DNA from: Pseudomonas sp. R76 | GTDB lineage: Bacteria; Pseudomonadota; Gammaproteobacteria; Pseudomonadales; Pseudomonadaceae | DNA: 64,000 nucleotides | Direction: 5' to 3' | Assembly (NCBI RefSeq): GCF_009834565.1 | Contig: NZ_CP019428.1 | Coordinates: 2,480,001 to 2,544,000, forward strand | In this document: one piece after another, positions 54,101 through 62,232 of the stretch | Layout: each line of letters starts with the position of its first letter | Position numbering within the stretch: the stretch's first letter is position 1 | Notes under the pieces: generated by a model | Told to the model about the DNA's origin: nothing | Seen by the model: only the letters and a program-made list of their open reading frames with translations | The model's database searches: none | Program-made: the position numbers and the translations under genes

Positions 54101-54816
54101 TGGTGGATGACTACCCGGCCAACCGCTTGCTGCTGGCGCGGCAATTGAGCCACCTGGGGCATCGCATCATTACGGCCGAAGACGGCATCGAGGGCCTGGA
54201 GCTGTGGAAGACCAGGCATCCTGATGCCGTGATCACCGATTGCAACATGCCCCTCAAGGACGGCTACACCTTGGCGCGTGATATCCGCGCGCAAGAACGG
54301 GAGCAAGGTCTGGCGCCGTGCCTGTTGCTGGGGTTCACCGCCAATGCGCAACCGGAAGAGACCGAGCGTTGTCGTCAAGCGGGCATGGACGACTGCCTGT
54401 TCAAACCTGCCGGGCTTGATGACTTGCGCTCGGCCCTGGCCTCGCTCACGGCCAGCCCCGGTGCAGTTGAAGCTGAAATGGCCTTTGATTTGAGCACGTT
54501 GATTTCGCTGACGGGCGATGATCATGCAGCGCTGACGGAACTCTTGGTGCCGCTGGTCGACAGCCTGGAAGATGACCGCGCGCTTTTACCGAGGCTGCAA
54601 CGCCAGTTCAATTTTCACGCGCTGCATGATCTCGCCCACCGTGCCAAGGGCGGGGCGCGGATGGTGAAGGCGCAGGTGTTGATCGCTTGTTGTGAAACGC
54701 TGGAGGGGGTTTGCCAACGGCAAGATCGCGACGCACTGGTTGGGGCGGCGGAAGCGGTGGGCGAGGCGATTGGCAATCTGCGTGACTGCCTGAATGCTTA
54801 TTGCAATCGGCCGTGA
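51190..54816 (+). CDS. Unorthodox hybrid sensor kinase, BvgS/EvgS type
   Basis: A 1208-residue phosphorelay kinase. Order: signal peptide (1-24), two periplasmic Venus-flytrap SBP_bac_3 domains (about 55-285 and 300-525), one membrane helix (VVTLGWAFYLRSL region near 545), PAS (about 585-700), HisKA with H-box His726 in MSHEIRTPMN, HATPase (VVSNLLSNAIKFTS, DTGIGIS, GLGLVISR), receiver with Asp1017 in VITDCNMPLKDGY, and Hpt with His1150 in HRAKGG. This is the BvgS/EvgS layout. Two amino-acid-type binding domains suggest a small amine or organic acid signal. Operon with the preceding regulator (6 bp gap). Confidence 0.93.
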   Translation: MTPTRIRQLMIALLMGLLPMAALALDEPHPLRLLGHATLDGNGLSVVLSEADWHWLRERRTLFMGVSAPDYAPFELTNNNDELEGITADYARLLSQALNVNVEVRRYDTRDEVIEALKQGTIDFLGTANGFEAGDPQLVLSRSYGNDQPVLVTPTADTQALTVDLAGKRVAMLYHYMPPDVVQAFYPRARLELFPSVFEAIGAVAFGRADVYLGDAISTNYQISRNHLNNVQMADFSTLESNSFAFAVARDNTRLLRIINTALRAIPANEQMEILRRWSGGNLGLLGAERLHLSTNEQRWLDKHPRVRVVASDQMLPLASFSAQWQLDGLSADVLSRISLRTGLKFDVVPGGSMPQQIDAVSTGRADMMAVITPSVEGSDQVRFTRPYLTNPLVLVTRNDDPATMTLDDMPGKRLAITAGSALRELINRDYPGINFVTAKNPTQAMAMVASGAAEAAVNSLINARYLIALQYRDSLRVTSTVGSEPARMTFGVNRGQLELYSILDKALLSIPPQEMDELVNQWRTDVIVEDHWLRHRSAIIQGFGLAALLLVVTLGWAFYLRSLIRKRAQAERALSDQMRFMGVLIDGTPHPIYVRDRQGRLMACNSAYLEVFGFTLEAVIGKTVIQTDSGNPPQARSFHEDYLQLMARGEPQIHDRVLKLPNGKVLTIYHWMLPYRDGDENVVGMIAGWVDVSERQRLLGQLQEAKEDADAANRAKTTFLATMSHEIRTPMNAVIGMIELALANAEQGRADRDALEVASVASHGMLELIGDILDIARIESGHLSLALESANLHELLMSVVRVFEGLARAKGLVFQVELDPLIDCQVLADPLRFKQVVSNLLSNAIKFTSQGQVRLGARSLPAPDTGQLSLRLWVEDTGIGISAEDQQRLFNPFIQGSNTEQSARSGSGLGLVISRNLCEMMGGNLQLNSVLGQGSRVDVMLIVTRTAALPVAVPTPGPVVQPARALDILVVDDYPANRLLLARQLSHLGHRIITAEDGIEGLELWKTRHPDAVITDCNMPLKDGYTLARDIRAQEREQGLAPCLLLGFTANAQPEETERCRQAGMDDCLFKPAGLDDLRSALASLTASPGAVEAEMAFDLSTLISLTGDDHAALTELLVPLVDSLEDDRALLPRLQRQFNFHALHDLAHRAKGGARMVKAQVLIACCETLEGVCQRQDRDALVGAAEAVGEAIGNLRDCLNAYCNRP

Positions 54817-54949
54817 CTGCGGTTGATCGCCATTGGGCGGTTTTGGGAGAACTCCTACGTGAAGGGGGAACAAGCCTGATTTTGTCTACGGGATATGTCT
54901 GGACAATGGGCGCTGCTCACTGACGAGCACAGCCTGCCCGGGGTTTGCC

Positions 54950-55372
54950 ATGCCGAACAAAGCACTGACCATCCTTATTGCCGATGAACAGCACCTGCAA
55001 CGCCTTTACATCGAAAAAATGCTCAACCAGTTGGGGTACTACCGGATTGTTCCGGTGCAAACCTTCGACGAAGTCCAGATCCTCACCGCCATCCCCGCTG
55101 AGCCCTTTGATGTGCTGATCATCAATGGCGGGCTGGCGGCCCATGCAAGTGGGCCACAGCCTCAGGTGCGGCATGTGCTGGTCTACGACCATCAGGACCT
55201 GGGTGCCCCCGCCGGCGCGACGCCGACGGTACGGGTGCGGTTGCCTGGCGCGCCGGACACCGTCAATCTCGAACACTTCATGGACATCATCGACCCACCG
55301 CAAGCCTCGCGCGGCCTGCGGGTGTTGCCGTGGCTGCGGGAGTTATCCGGCCGGCCTGCCACCGGGGTTTAG
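54950..55372 (+). CDS. Degenerate receiver-domain protein
   Basis: A 140-residue protein with a receiver-like fold but no output domain. The acidic pair is kept in [20 protein letters not shown], while the phosphoacceptor position reads LIINGG (Asn59 in place of Asp), and no clear Thr/Lys switch residues follow ([11 protein letters not shown]). It therefore cannot be phosphorylated in the normal way. It lies 133 bp after the hybrid kinase on the same strand and may modulate that system as a pseudo-receiver; alternatively a vestige. Its 3' end overlaps the convergent dkgB stop by 4 bp. Confidence 0.7.
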   Translation: MPNKALTILIADEQHLQRLYIEKMLNQLGYYRIVPVQTFDEVQILTAIPAEPFDVLIINGGLAAHASGPQPQVRHVLVYDHQDLGAPAGATPTVRVRLPGAPDTVNLEHFMDIIDPPQASRGLRVLPWLRELSGRPATGV

Positions 55373-56187
55373 TCCCACTTCGGTGCGATGCCCTTGGGGC
55401 TGGTCAGGCGATGGCCACGTTCCAGGCCGGCAATCTGCGCCATGTCGGCAGAGCTCAAGGTCAGTTGCAGGGCCTTCAGATTGCTCTCCAGGTTGGCGCG
55501 TTTGGTCGACGATGGGATCACCGAGTAGCCCAGTTGCATCGCCCACGCCAGAGTCACCTGTGCCGGGGTGGCTTGGTGGCGTTCGGCGATTTGCTGAATC
55601 ACCGGGTCTTTGAGCACTTCGCCGTACGCCAGGGTCATGTAGGAGGTGATCTGGATACCCTTGGCGGTAGCGAAATCCACCACTTTCTGGTTTTGCAGGT
55701 ACGGGTGCAGTTCGACCTGGTTGGTGGCGATGTTCTCGGCGCCAACCGCCGCAATCGCCTGCTTCATCAGCTCAACGGTGAAGTTGGAAATACCGATCTG
55801 GCGGGTCAGGCCCAGGCGTTTGGCTTCCAGTAATTGGCCCATGAATTCGGCCACGGGCACCTGGTCGTCCGGCGATGGCCAGTGGATCAGGGTCAGGTCC
55901 AGGTAGTCGGTCTTGAGCTTGCGCAGGCTCTCTTTAAGGCTGGGGATCAACTGGCCTTCGGCGAAGTTGGCGATCCAGATCTTGCTGGTAATAAACAGTT
56001 CGTCACGCGGCACACCGCTGTTGGCAATGGCTTGGCCGACATCGGCTTCGTTCTCATAGATCTGCGCGGTGTCGATGACGCGGTAACCCAGTTCCAGGCC
56101 GGTGCTCACGGAGTCGATCACCACCTGGCCTTGCAGGCGGAAAGTGCCAAGGCCGAAGGCGGGGACGTTTGGGGTAGGGATAGACAT
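55369..56187 (-). CDS. dkgB: Aldo/keto reductase DkgB-like
   Basis: A 272-residue aldo-keto reductase of the 2,5-diketo-D-gluconate reductase group. NADPH-dependent active-site residues are seen: GLGTFRLQ, Tyr in [17 protein letters not shown], Lys in [12 protein letters not shown], and His in [12 protein letters not shown]. The family ending [13 protein letters not shown] is typical of DkgB. ATG 56187 with GGAGTTACTG ahead. It probably reduces methylglyoxal or diketo sugars in the cytoplasm. Convergent with the degenerate receiver gene. Confidence 0.88.
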   Translation of the reverse strand: MSIPTPNVPAFGLGTFRLQGQVVIDSVSTGLELGYRVIDTAQIYENEADVGQAIANSGVPRDELFITSKIWIANFAEGQLIPSLKESLRKLKTDYLDLTLIHWPSPDDQVPVAEFMGQLLEAKRLGLTRQIGISNFTVELMKQAIAAVGAENIATNQVELHPYLQNQKVVDFATAKGIQITSYMTLAYGEVLKDPVIQQIAERHQATPAQVTLAWAMQLGYSVIPSSTKRANLESNLKALQLTLSSADMAQIAGLERGHRLTSPKGIAPKWD

Positions 56188-56354
56188 CAGTAACTCCTGA
56201 GAGGGGATAAACAATGGAGTCGAGTATCTGCCCGTCGTTCCTTCGGAAAAACCGTCGAATCCGAAAAGGACTCTTTACCAGAAGTCACGAGTGTCGCCCG
56301 CTGCAAATAAAACGCGTGCCGGTGGACGAGGTCTTCAAGTGGCCGTGAAGGCGT

Positions 56355-56646
56355 TCAGCGGTCGAACCAGGCGAGCAGCACCGTCACGTTGTCGCGCCCG
56401 GCGTATTGTCGCCGACGTGAAACACCAGCAGCGGCCCCATCGAGCTGTGGGCGCCAGAGGCCGGTGAGCGTCGTGCCCATGCCGCTGCCTTCGCTCATAT
56501 GGAGGGCCACATTCTGCTGATAGACCCACTGGTTCACTTGATCGATGGCGTTGTGCAGCCTGCTGGCGGCTTGCATGTCCGGGTCCGACCACGTGGCATC
56601 CGGGTCGGCGCCGTCGTTGATCACGTCGACACTGTGGGTACAGGTA
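56355..56646 (-). pseudogene. PP2C-type phosphatase remnant
   Basis: A 5'-truncated and internally deleted gene. Visible pieces are SRLHNAIDQVNQWVYQQNV and GSGMGTTLTGLW, then in another frame PLLVFHVGDN (the PP2C beta-strand motif), and finally YAGRDNVTVLLAWFDR with its own stop at 56355. About a hundred codons between the last two pieces are missing. Such phosphatases act with T6SS kinases or in signalling, but nothing here is functional. Confidence 0.75.
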
Positions 56647-56828
56647 TCGAGCAGTCAATCACCAAAAACCTGTCGTTCAAGACCGAGTACCTGTACTACG
56701 ACCTGCGCCATGACAAGCTGAACGTGGCGGTAATTCCGGGCAGCGGCGGGGCGGGTACTGGCTATGACTCCAAGTTCAAGAACGATGGGCAGATGTTGCG
56801 TGTTGGGTTGAACTGGAAGTTTGACTGA
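56625..56828 (+). pseudogene. 3' fragment of an outer-membrane beta-barrel gene
   Basis: The last 68 codons of an opacity-type (Omp25/OmpA-like) barrel: TVGTGIEQSITKNLSFKTEYLYYDLRHDKLNV, YDSKFKNDGQMLRVGLNWKFD, ending with the beta-barrel terminal aromatic strand. No upstream barrel or start exists; the fragment abuts the PP2C remnant tail-to-tail at about 56625-56635, a deletion joint. Confidence 0.75.
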
Positions 56829-56843
56829 CGGTGTTACGCCACC

Positions 56844-57671
56844 TCATGCGCAGGCGCGTGAGGCTGTTACGGGGCGCGCAGGGCGGTGGTGGTAAAACTG
56901 GCCCTGTCGCGTCTTGCGGTTTTTGCGCGATTGGAAAGTGTTCCAGCTCGTGAAGTCGAAGCGAGTGGCAGAGACGACGTTTTCCTGGACCAGCATGATG
57001 GGCAGGGGCTGGTTCGTGTTTGTGTAGTGGGTATTGAACGTGACCTCCAGTGTGTCCTTGTCCCGATAGCCGCTGAGAATAGGAAGCAGGGTGAAGGCGT
57101 GATCCATGCCCTCGGACTCAGTGGGTTCGCCGACGAACACCACAATGCCTACGTACACTTTGCGATCGCTCAAGCTGAACATGCAAGGTGCCCGCTGCTC
57201 AATGGACTCTCTCAGTAAGCGCCTGAAAGCGTTGCCATCCAGAACACCCAGCGACAGCAAGTAATGGAGTTGTTCGTCCGTTTCCAGTTTCAGCACTTTC
57301 TTTCGCAGGCGCACGTAGAGTTTTGCCCAGCCCAAAGGAATTGCCATGGCGGTAAGCCCTATCTGAAGTAGAAATACCCACAGTGCGCCGTTTTTCTCAT
57401 TGGCAATGTCGAGCTGTACCAACAAGGCACCTAGATAGCTGCTGTAGTCTGTTGCAATCGCATACCCTGCGACTTCGACCTTCTGCTTCGACAACGCAAG
57501 AATAATGGCACTCAGGATCGTAGCGATGATCAGGCAAACCAAGCCCAGCCTTGCAACTTGCAGGTAGAGCAGTTGCCCTTGAAAACGGTGCAGACGATGG
57601 TAGAAAAAAGGGTGTCTGATGCAGACCATGTAGCCACTGACAAGCAACGGTACAATTATCAGCAGGCCCAT
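56844..57671 (-). CDS. Hypothetical inner-membrane protein
   Basis: A 275-residue protein with four probable membrane helices: LLIIVPLLVSGYMVCI, VARLGLVCLIIATILSAIILALS and GALWVFLLQIGLTAMAIPLGWAKL; the C-terminal half (about residues 130-275) is soluble and includes FRRLLRESIEQRAPCMFSLSDRKVYVGIVVFVG. No family recognised. ATG 57671 lies inside the end of the preceding 66-residue gene (13-bp overlap), so translation is coupled. Confidence 0.7.
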   Translation of the reverse strand: MGLLIIVPLLVSGYMVCIRHPFFYHRLHRFQGQLLYLQVARLGLVCLIIATILSAIILALSKQKVEVAGYAIATDYSSYLGALLVQLDIANEKNGALWVFLLQIGLTAMAIPLGWAKLYVRLRKKVLKLETDEQLHYLLSLGVLDGNAFRRLLRESIEQRAPCMFSLSDRKVYVGIVVFVGEPTESEGMDHAFTLLPILSGYRDKDTLEVTFNTHYTNTNQPLPIMLVQENVVSATRFDFTSWNTFQSRKNRKTRQGQFYHHRPARPVTASRACA

Positions 57672-57859
57672 ATGTCGTCGACCTCCATTTGCCGGACCTG
57701 ACGTATCGCGTCCTTGTAATTCTGCGATTGCGCAACCTCGGCAGCGTCGACGCCAATGCCACAATCATGGATCTTCCAGCTTTTATAGGATTTGACGGCT
57801 TTGACTCGATCCCAATCATCCGGAGTCGGTTTTCCAAACAGCAAATGCAATAAGTTCAT
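57659..57859 (-). CDS. Small hypothetical protein
   Basis: A 66-residue soluble protein (LHLLFGKPTPDDWDRVKAVKSYKSWKIHDCGIGVDAAEVAQSQNYKDAIRQVRQMEVDDIWAC) that I do not recognise. It overlaps the downstream membrane-protein gene by 13 bp, and the pair looks like a small functional unit. Confidence 0.65.
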   Translation of the reverse strand: MNLLHLLFGKPTPDDWDRVKAVKSYKSWKIHDCGIGVDAAEVAQSQNYKDAIRQVRQMEVDDIWAC

Positions 57860-57982
57860 GGCGACAACCTCGCAAAGAAGTAGCCAGTTTTATAGCAAGC
57901 GATCTGGCCTCAGGACCATTGATGGCATGCCGTGCCACCGTCGTCGGTTCCTGTAGGAAGCGTCTCCATTTGCTCAGACGGC

Positions 57983-58561
57983 CTAAAACGTCGGCGGCGT
58001 AATCACCCAGATCACCACCGTCTGTACCTTGCCTGGGTTGCCATACCGATGCGGCTCGCTGCTGGCGAAGCTGAAGCTGTCGCCCGTATCCAGCAGAAAA
58101 TGCCGATCGCCCACCCACAACTCAAACTGCCCGCTCAACACGTAGCCCGCTTCCTCACCTTCATGGCTGTAGCTTTGCTGGCTGTAGGTGCCGGGCGGAA
58201 AGCTCGACTGCAGCATTTCCAGTTGATGGTTGGGCAACGGCGTGAGCAATTGGTCGACGATGCCATCTTCATAGCGGATGCTTTGCCGGTTGCCCTGGCG
58301 CACCACATAACCTTCATCCGCTTCGGCGGGAATGGTTTCACTGGCGAAAAACCACTGGATGGTCACCCCCAGGCTGCGGGCAATATTGAACAGCGCCGGA
58401 ATCGACGGATACGCCAGGTTGCGTTCCAACTGGCTGAGGTAGCCGGCGGTCAACTCACTTGCCTGCGCCAGCTCGGTAAGTGTCAGCCCGAGCGCCTTGC
58501 GCAGGCCGCGAATGCGCGTGCCGAGAAACAGTTGCTGCGGTGCGTCGGTCACAGGTTCCAT
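57983..58561 (-). CDS. XRE-cupin regulator
   Basis: A 192-residue two-domain regulator: HTH at about residues 15-70 (IRGLRKALGLTLTELAQASELTAGYLSQLERNLAYPSIPALFNIARSLGVTIQWFF) and a C-terminal cupin (VLSGQFELWVGDRHFLLDTGDSFSFASSEPHRYGNPG). This is the PuuR-type arrangement typical of regulators of amine and betaine catabolism. Its ATG overlaps the oxidoreductase gene stop by 13 bp, so the two are co-translated and it likely controls that gene. Confidence 0.9.
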   Translation of the reverse strand: MEPVTDAPQQLFLGTRIRGLRKALGLTLTELAQASELTAGYLSQLERNLAYPSIPALFNIARSLGVTIQWFFASETIPAEADEGYVVRQGNRQSIRYEDGIVDQLLTPLPNHQLEMLQSSFPPGTYSQQSYSHEGEEAGYVLSGQFELWVGDRHFLLDTGDSFSFASSEPHRYGNPGKVQTVVIWVITPPTF

Positions 58562-60504
58562 GCCACTTTGAGTCCTTCGTAAATCGCCTCTTCGGCGGTG
58601 CGCGGCGCCAGGCAGTCGCCGATGCGATCAAACGGCACCAACCCCGCCAGCTCCGCGCCCAGAATGTCCACCGGCTGGTGGCCCTGGCACAACACCAGGC
58701 TGTCGATATTCTCCAGCAGCATCGGCTCGCCACTGGCGGTATGTTGCAGGTAGACGGTGCTGTCGTCGCAGCCGTAAAGGCGGGCGTAAGGGATGATCGC
58801 AATCGCCAGGCGGTGCAGCTCTCCAGCCAGTTGGTCGCGTACGTACAACGGCAGGTTCTCCCCGCAATGTGTGCCATTCACCGCCAGTTGCACCTGATGG
58901 CCGGCGCGCATCAGGCGCTCGGCGATGCCCGGGCCGATCCAGTCGCAACGCCAGTCGGCTACCACCACCGAGCGACCCAGCGTGACCTCACCGCGCAACA
59001 CTTGCCAGGCGTCCACCACTTGCAACTCACCGGCTTGCTCGAAGGCTGGCCAATAGGGCTCGGCGCCGGTGGCGATGATCACGTGATCGGGTTGCTGCTG
59101 CTCCACCAGCGCCCGGTCGACGCGAGTGTTGCGCACCACACGCACACCCGCCAGCGCCATCTCGCGCTGCAGGTTGGTGCTGGCGCCGCCGAACTCGCTG
59201 CGCCGTGGCAGCAATTGCGCCAACAGCACCTGCCCACCCAATTGCGCGCTGGCCTCGTACAGCGTCACGTCGTGCCCACGTTGCGCGGCCACGGCCGCCG
59301 CCTTCATGCCGGCAGGCCCGCCGCCCACCACCATGATGCGCCGGCGCGTTAACGCCGGTTGCAGATTGGCGAATACCAACTCGCGCCCGGTCTCGGGATG
59401 CTGGATACACGAAATCGGCAAGCCCTTGTGAAAGTGGCCGATACACGCCTGATTGCAGGCGATGCACGCGCGCACGTCGTCGGCGCGGCCAGCCAGGGTT
59501 TTGGCCGGCATCAACGGGTCGCAAATCAGTGCACGAGTCATGCCGCACACATCGGCCTGGCCTCGGGCCAGGATCAGCTCGGCCTCCTGCGGCTGGTTTA
59601 TTCGCCCGGTGACAAATAGCGGAACCGCCAGGCTGGCCTTGAACGTCGCCGCCTCATCCGCAAGGTACGCCGCCGCGATGGCCATGGGCGGCACGATATG
59701 GATCGCGCCACCCAGAGAGGCCGAGGTGCCGGCGACGATGTGTACAAAATCCAGCTGCGTTTGCAGGCTTTGCACCGCCGCCAGGGATTCGCTCTCGGTG
59801 AGCCCTTCACTGTCACGCTCATCGGCAGAAATGCGCAGGCCGATGATGAAATGCTCGTCGGTCGCCGCCCGCACCGCCGCAATAATTTCGCGCAAAAACC
59901 TCAGCCGTTGCTCAAGCGAACCGTTGTACCCATCGGTGCGCCGATTAACCCGTGGGTTGAGAAACTGCGCCGGCAAATACCCATGGCTGGCGACCACTTC
60001 CACCCCGTCAATTCCCGCTTGATACAAGCGCCTGGCCGCCGCGGCATAACCGGCGACGATCTCATCGATCATCGCCTGTTCCAGCGCCCGTGGCATCACC
60101 CGAAAGCGCTCGTTGGGCACCCCCGACGCCGAGTACGCGACCGCCAGCAAGCCGTCTGCCGACTCCATGATTTCCCGCCCCGGATGAAAGATCTGCGACA
60201 GCACCACGGTGCCATGGGCATGGCAGACCTCGGCCAATTCGCGATAGCCATCGATGCAGGCATCGTCGGTGGCCATCAGCACGTGCGAGGTGTAGCGCGC
60301 ACTGTCATGCACCCCGGCCACCTGCAACACAATCAGCCCCACACCGCCTTCGGCCCGCGCACGGTGGTAGGCGATCAACTGCGCATTAACGTGATTGTCG
60401 GTGGGCATCGAGGTGTCATGCCCGCTGGACATGATGCGGTTTTTCAGGCGTTTGCCGCGCAGTTGCAACGGCTCGAACAGGTGGGGAAAGGCTGCGTGCG
60501 ACAT
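58549..60504 (-). CDS. OYE-type flavin/Fe-S oxidoreductase (trimethylamine dehydrogenase/FadH family)
   Basis: A 651-residue three-domain flavoprotein. Residues 1-370: TIM-barrel old yellow enzyme domain (FEPLQLRGKRLKNRIMSSGHDT, GVEVVASHGYLPAQFLNPRVNRRTDGYNGSLEQRLRFLREI, FVTGRINQP). A 4Fe-4S site follows in CIACNQACIGHFHKGLPISC. The C-terminal part binds FAD and NADH (IMVVGGGPAGMKAAAVAAQRGHDVTLYE, VVVADW). The family includes 2,4-dienoyl-CoA reductase, trimethylamine dehydrogenase and N-methyl demethylating enzymes. The XRE-cupin partner favours the amine-type group. Divergent from the aldolase gene. Confidence 0.87.
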   Translation of the reverse strand: MSHAAFPHLFEPLQLRGKRLKNRIMSSGHDTSMPTDNHVNAQLIAYHRARAEGGVGLIVLQVAGVHDSARYTSHVLMATDDACIDGYRELAEVCHAHGTVVLSQIFHPGREIMESADGLLAVAYSASGVPNERFRVMPRALEQAMIDEIVAGYAAAARRLYQAGIDGVEVVASHGYLPAQFLNPRVNRRTDGYNGSLEQRLRFLREIIAAVRAATDEHFIIGLRISADERDSEGLTESESLAAVQSLQTQLDFVHIVAGTSASLGGAIHIVPPMAIAAAYLADEAATFKASLAVPLFVTGRINQPQEAELILARGQADVCGMTRALICDPLMPAKTLAGRADDVRACIACNQACIGHFHKGLPISCIQHPETGRELVFANLQPALTRRRIMVVGGGPAGMKAAAVAAQRGHDVTLYEASAQLGGQVLLAQLLPRRSEFGGASTNLQREMALAGVRVVRNTRVDRALVEQQQPDHVIIATGAEPYWPAFEQAGELQVVDAWQVLRGEVTLGRSVVVADWRCDWIGPGIAERLMRAGHQVQLAVNGTHCGENLPLYVRDQLAGELHRLAIAIIPYARLYGCDDSTVYLQHTASGEPMLLENIDSLVLCQGHQPVDILGAELAGLVPFDRIGDCLAPRTAEEAIYEGLKVAWNL

Positions 60505-60635
60505 GGTGCGGATACTCCAGGCGCCGTTATTGTTATTTTTCTATAGGAGGTGAGCGCCAGTAAAAAATCAACTTGTTTTTTTACTGGTGACTGGATTAGC
60601 GTCGCCCTCAACCACCCCGCGCCTGGAGAATAAAA

Positions 60636-61406
60636 ATGACTTACTGCGCCGAACCCGCCCAGGAAAAACACCTGCGCGAAGAGCTTGCCGCGTGCTACCG
60701 CCTGATCGCGCACTACCGCATGAGCGACCTGATCTTCACGCATATTTCGGTGCGTATTCCCGGGCCTGAGCACCACTTCCTGATCAACCCCTACGGGTTG
60801 ATGTTCGATGAAATCACCGCCTCCAGCCTGGTCAAGATCGGCCTGGATGGCCGCGCGGTGGAGCCTTCCCCTTACGCCGTCAACCCGGCCGGGTTTGTCA
60901 TCCACAGCGCGATCCATGCTGCGCGCGAAGATGCCCAGTGCGTGCTGCATACCCACACCCGCGCGGGCTGCGCGGTGGCGGCGCTGGAGTGCGGGTTGTT
61001 GCCGGTCAACCAGATCTCGATGGAGTTCTACGGCAAGGTCGCGTACCACGATTACGAAGGCGTCGCTCTGAATATGGCCGAGCAGCGCCGCCTGGTGCAT
61101 GACCTGGGCGACAAGCCGGTGCTGATGCTGCGCAACCACGGTCTGCTGACGCTGGGCGAGACGGTCAGCCAGGCGTTCCTGCGCATGTACTACCTGGAGA
61201 AAGCCTGCGATATCCAGATCGCGGCCCAAGCCTGCGGCCCATTGATCTTGCCGCCGGCCGAGGTCTGCGCCTACACCGAACAGCAATTCAACAACCCAGG
61301 CCGAACGCTGGAGCCGGGCGAACTGGCCGACCCGGACGCCATGCAGTTGGCGTGGGCGGCGTTGCTGCGGATGCTGGATCGGGTGTCGCCCGGTTACCGC
61401 GACTGA
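60636..61406 (+). CDS. Class II aldolase/adducin family protein
   Basis: A 256-residue class II aldolase-like enzyme. Opening LREELAACYRLIAHYRMSDLIFTHISVRIPGPEHHFLINPYGLMFDEITASSLVKI, the metal His pair in VLHTHTRAGCAVAAL, and LRNHGLLTLGETVSQAFLRMYYLEKACDIQ. Family members include fuculose aldolase and demethylating or decarboxylating enzymes, so the activity cannot be fixed. GGAGAATAAAA precedes the ATG. It begins a rightward gene series with the TetR, ECH and ACAD genes. Confidence 0.88.
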   Translation: MTYCAEPAQEKHLREELAACYRLIAHYRMSDLIFTHISVRIPGPEHHFLINPYGLMFDEITASSLVKIGLDGRAVEPSPYAVNPAGFVIHSAIHAAREDAQCVLHTHTRAGCAVAALECGLLPVNQISMEFYGKVAYHDYEGVALNMAEQRRLVHDLGDKPVLMLRNHGLLTLGETVSQAFLRMYYLEKACDIQIAAQACGPLILPPAEVCAYTEQQFNNPGRTLEPGELADPDAMQLAWAALLRMLDRVSPGYRD

Positions 61407-61445
61407 TGTAGAGTCGTGCGGCCGACTCAACGAGGACATCGCCCC

Positions 61446-62084
61446 ATGACCCAGGAATCCCGCTTCTCCCGCATGGAGCCGCAATTGCGCAAGGCCAACC
61501 TGGTGCAGGCCACGCTCACGTGCCTCAAGCGCGATGGTTTCCAGGGCGCTTCGATTCGCAAGATCAGCGCCGAGGCCGGGGTGTCGGTCGGGCTGATCAG
61601 CCACCACTATTCGGGCAAGGATGAACTGGTGGCCGAGGCTTATCGCACGATCACCGCCCAAGTCATGAGCCTGCTGCGCGAGACCATGGCCGAGGCGCCA
61701 CCAGAGCCTCGGGAGCGGCTGTCGGCGTTGTTCCGGGGTTCGTTTTCCGCTGAGTTGCTCGACCCGCAACTGCTCGATGCGTGGCTGGTGTTCTGGGGCG
61801 CGGTGAAAACCGCGCCTGCGATCAACCAGGCCCACGAACATTCCTACGGTGAGTACCGCACCATCATGCGTTCCGCCCTGAGCGATATGGCCAGGGAAGA
61901 GGGCTGGGAGCGGTTCGACGCCGACCTCGCCGCCATCGGCTTGAGCGCCTTGCTTGACGGGCTGTGGCTGGAGTCGGGGCTTAACCCTGGCACCTTCACG
62001 CCGGAGCAGGGCATTCAGATCTGCGAAGCCTGGGTCGACGGCCTGCAGAGCGGCGGTCGCCAGCGTTATCTGCTCAAACCCTGA
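61446..62084 (+). CDS. BetI-like TetR repressor
   Basis: A 212-residue TetR-type repressor. HTH in QATLTCLKRDGFQGASIRKISAEAGVSVGLISHHYSGKDELVAEAYRTIT and a long helical ligand domain (WLVFWGAVKTAPAINQAHEHSYGEYRTIMRSALSDM) that matches the BetI group. Choline-pathway betAB genes are not nearby, so this is a BetI-type repressor for another quaternary amine or acyl compound. 39 bp after the aldolase gene, 148 bp before the ECH gene, both on the same strand. Confidence 0.88.
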   Translation: MTQESRFSRMEPQLRKANLVQATLTCLKRDGFQGASIRKISAEAGVSVGLISHHYSGKDELVAEAYRTITAQVMSLLRETMAEAPPEPRERLSALFRGSFSAELLDPQLLDAWLVFWGAVKTAPAINQAHEHSYGEYRTIMRSALSDMAREEGWERFDADLAAIGLSALLDGLWLESGLNPGTFTPEQGIQICEAWVDGLQSGGRQRYLLKP

Positions 62085-62232
62085 GCCTTTCTTGCCGCCT
62101 GAACGCAAGGTTCAGGCCGCTATTTCCCTTCTGAAAATATTTGCAGTTTGCCGATTGCCTCCTTGCTGAACACTCGTTTAGTATCTCGCCATGTCGCACC
62201 CCTCAAGCCAATTAAAATAATTCGAGGAAGCC

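Noticed and set aside
56335..56658. Independent 107-codon minus-strand gene
   Set aside because: Alternative frame of the PP2C remnant; the protein pieces there match PP2C only when frames are switched.
60444..62108. 554-codon minus-strand open frame
   Set aside because: Antisense to the aldolase and TetR genes, whose motifs and ribosome-binding sites are clear; it has no domain signature and a biased GC-derived composition.
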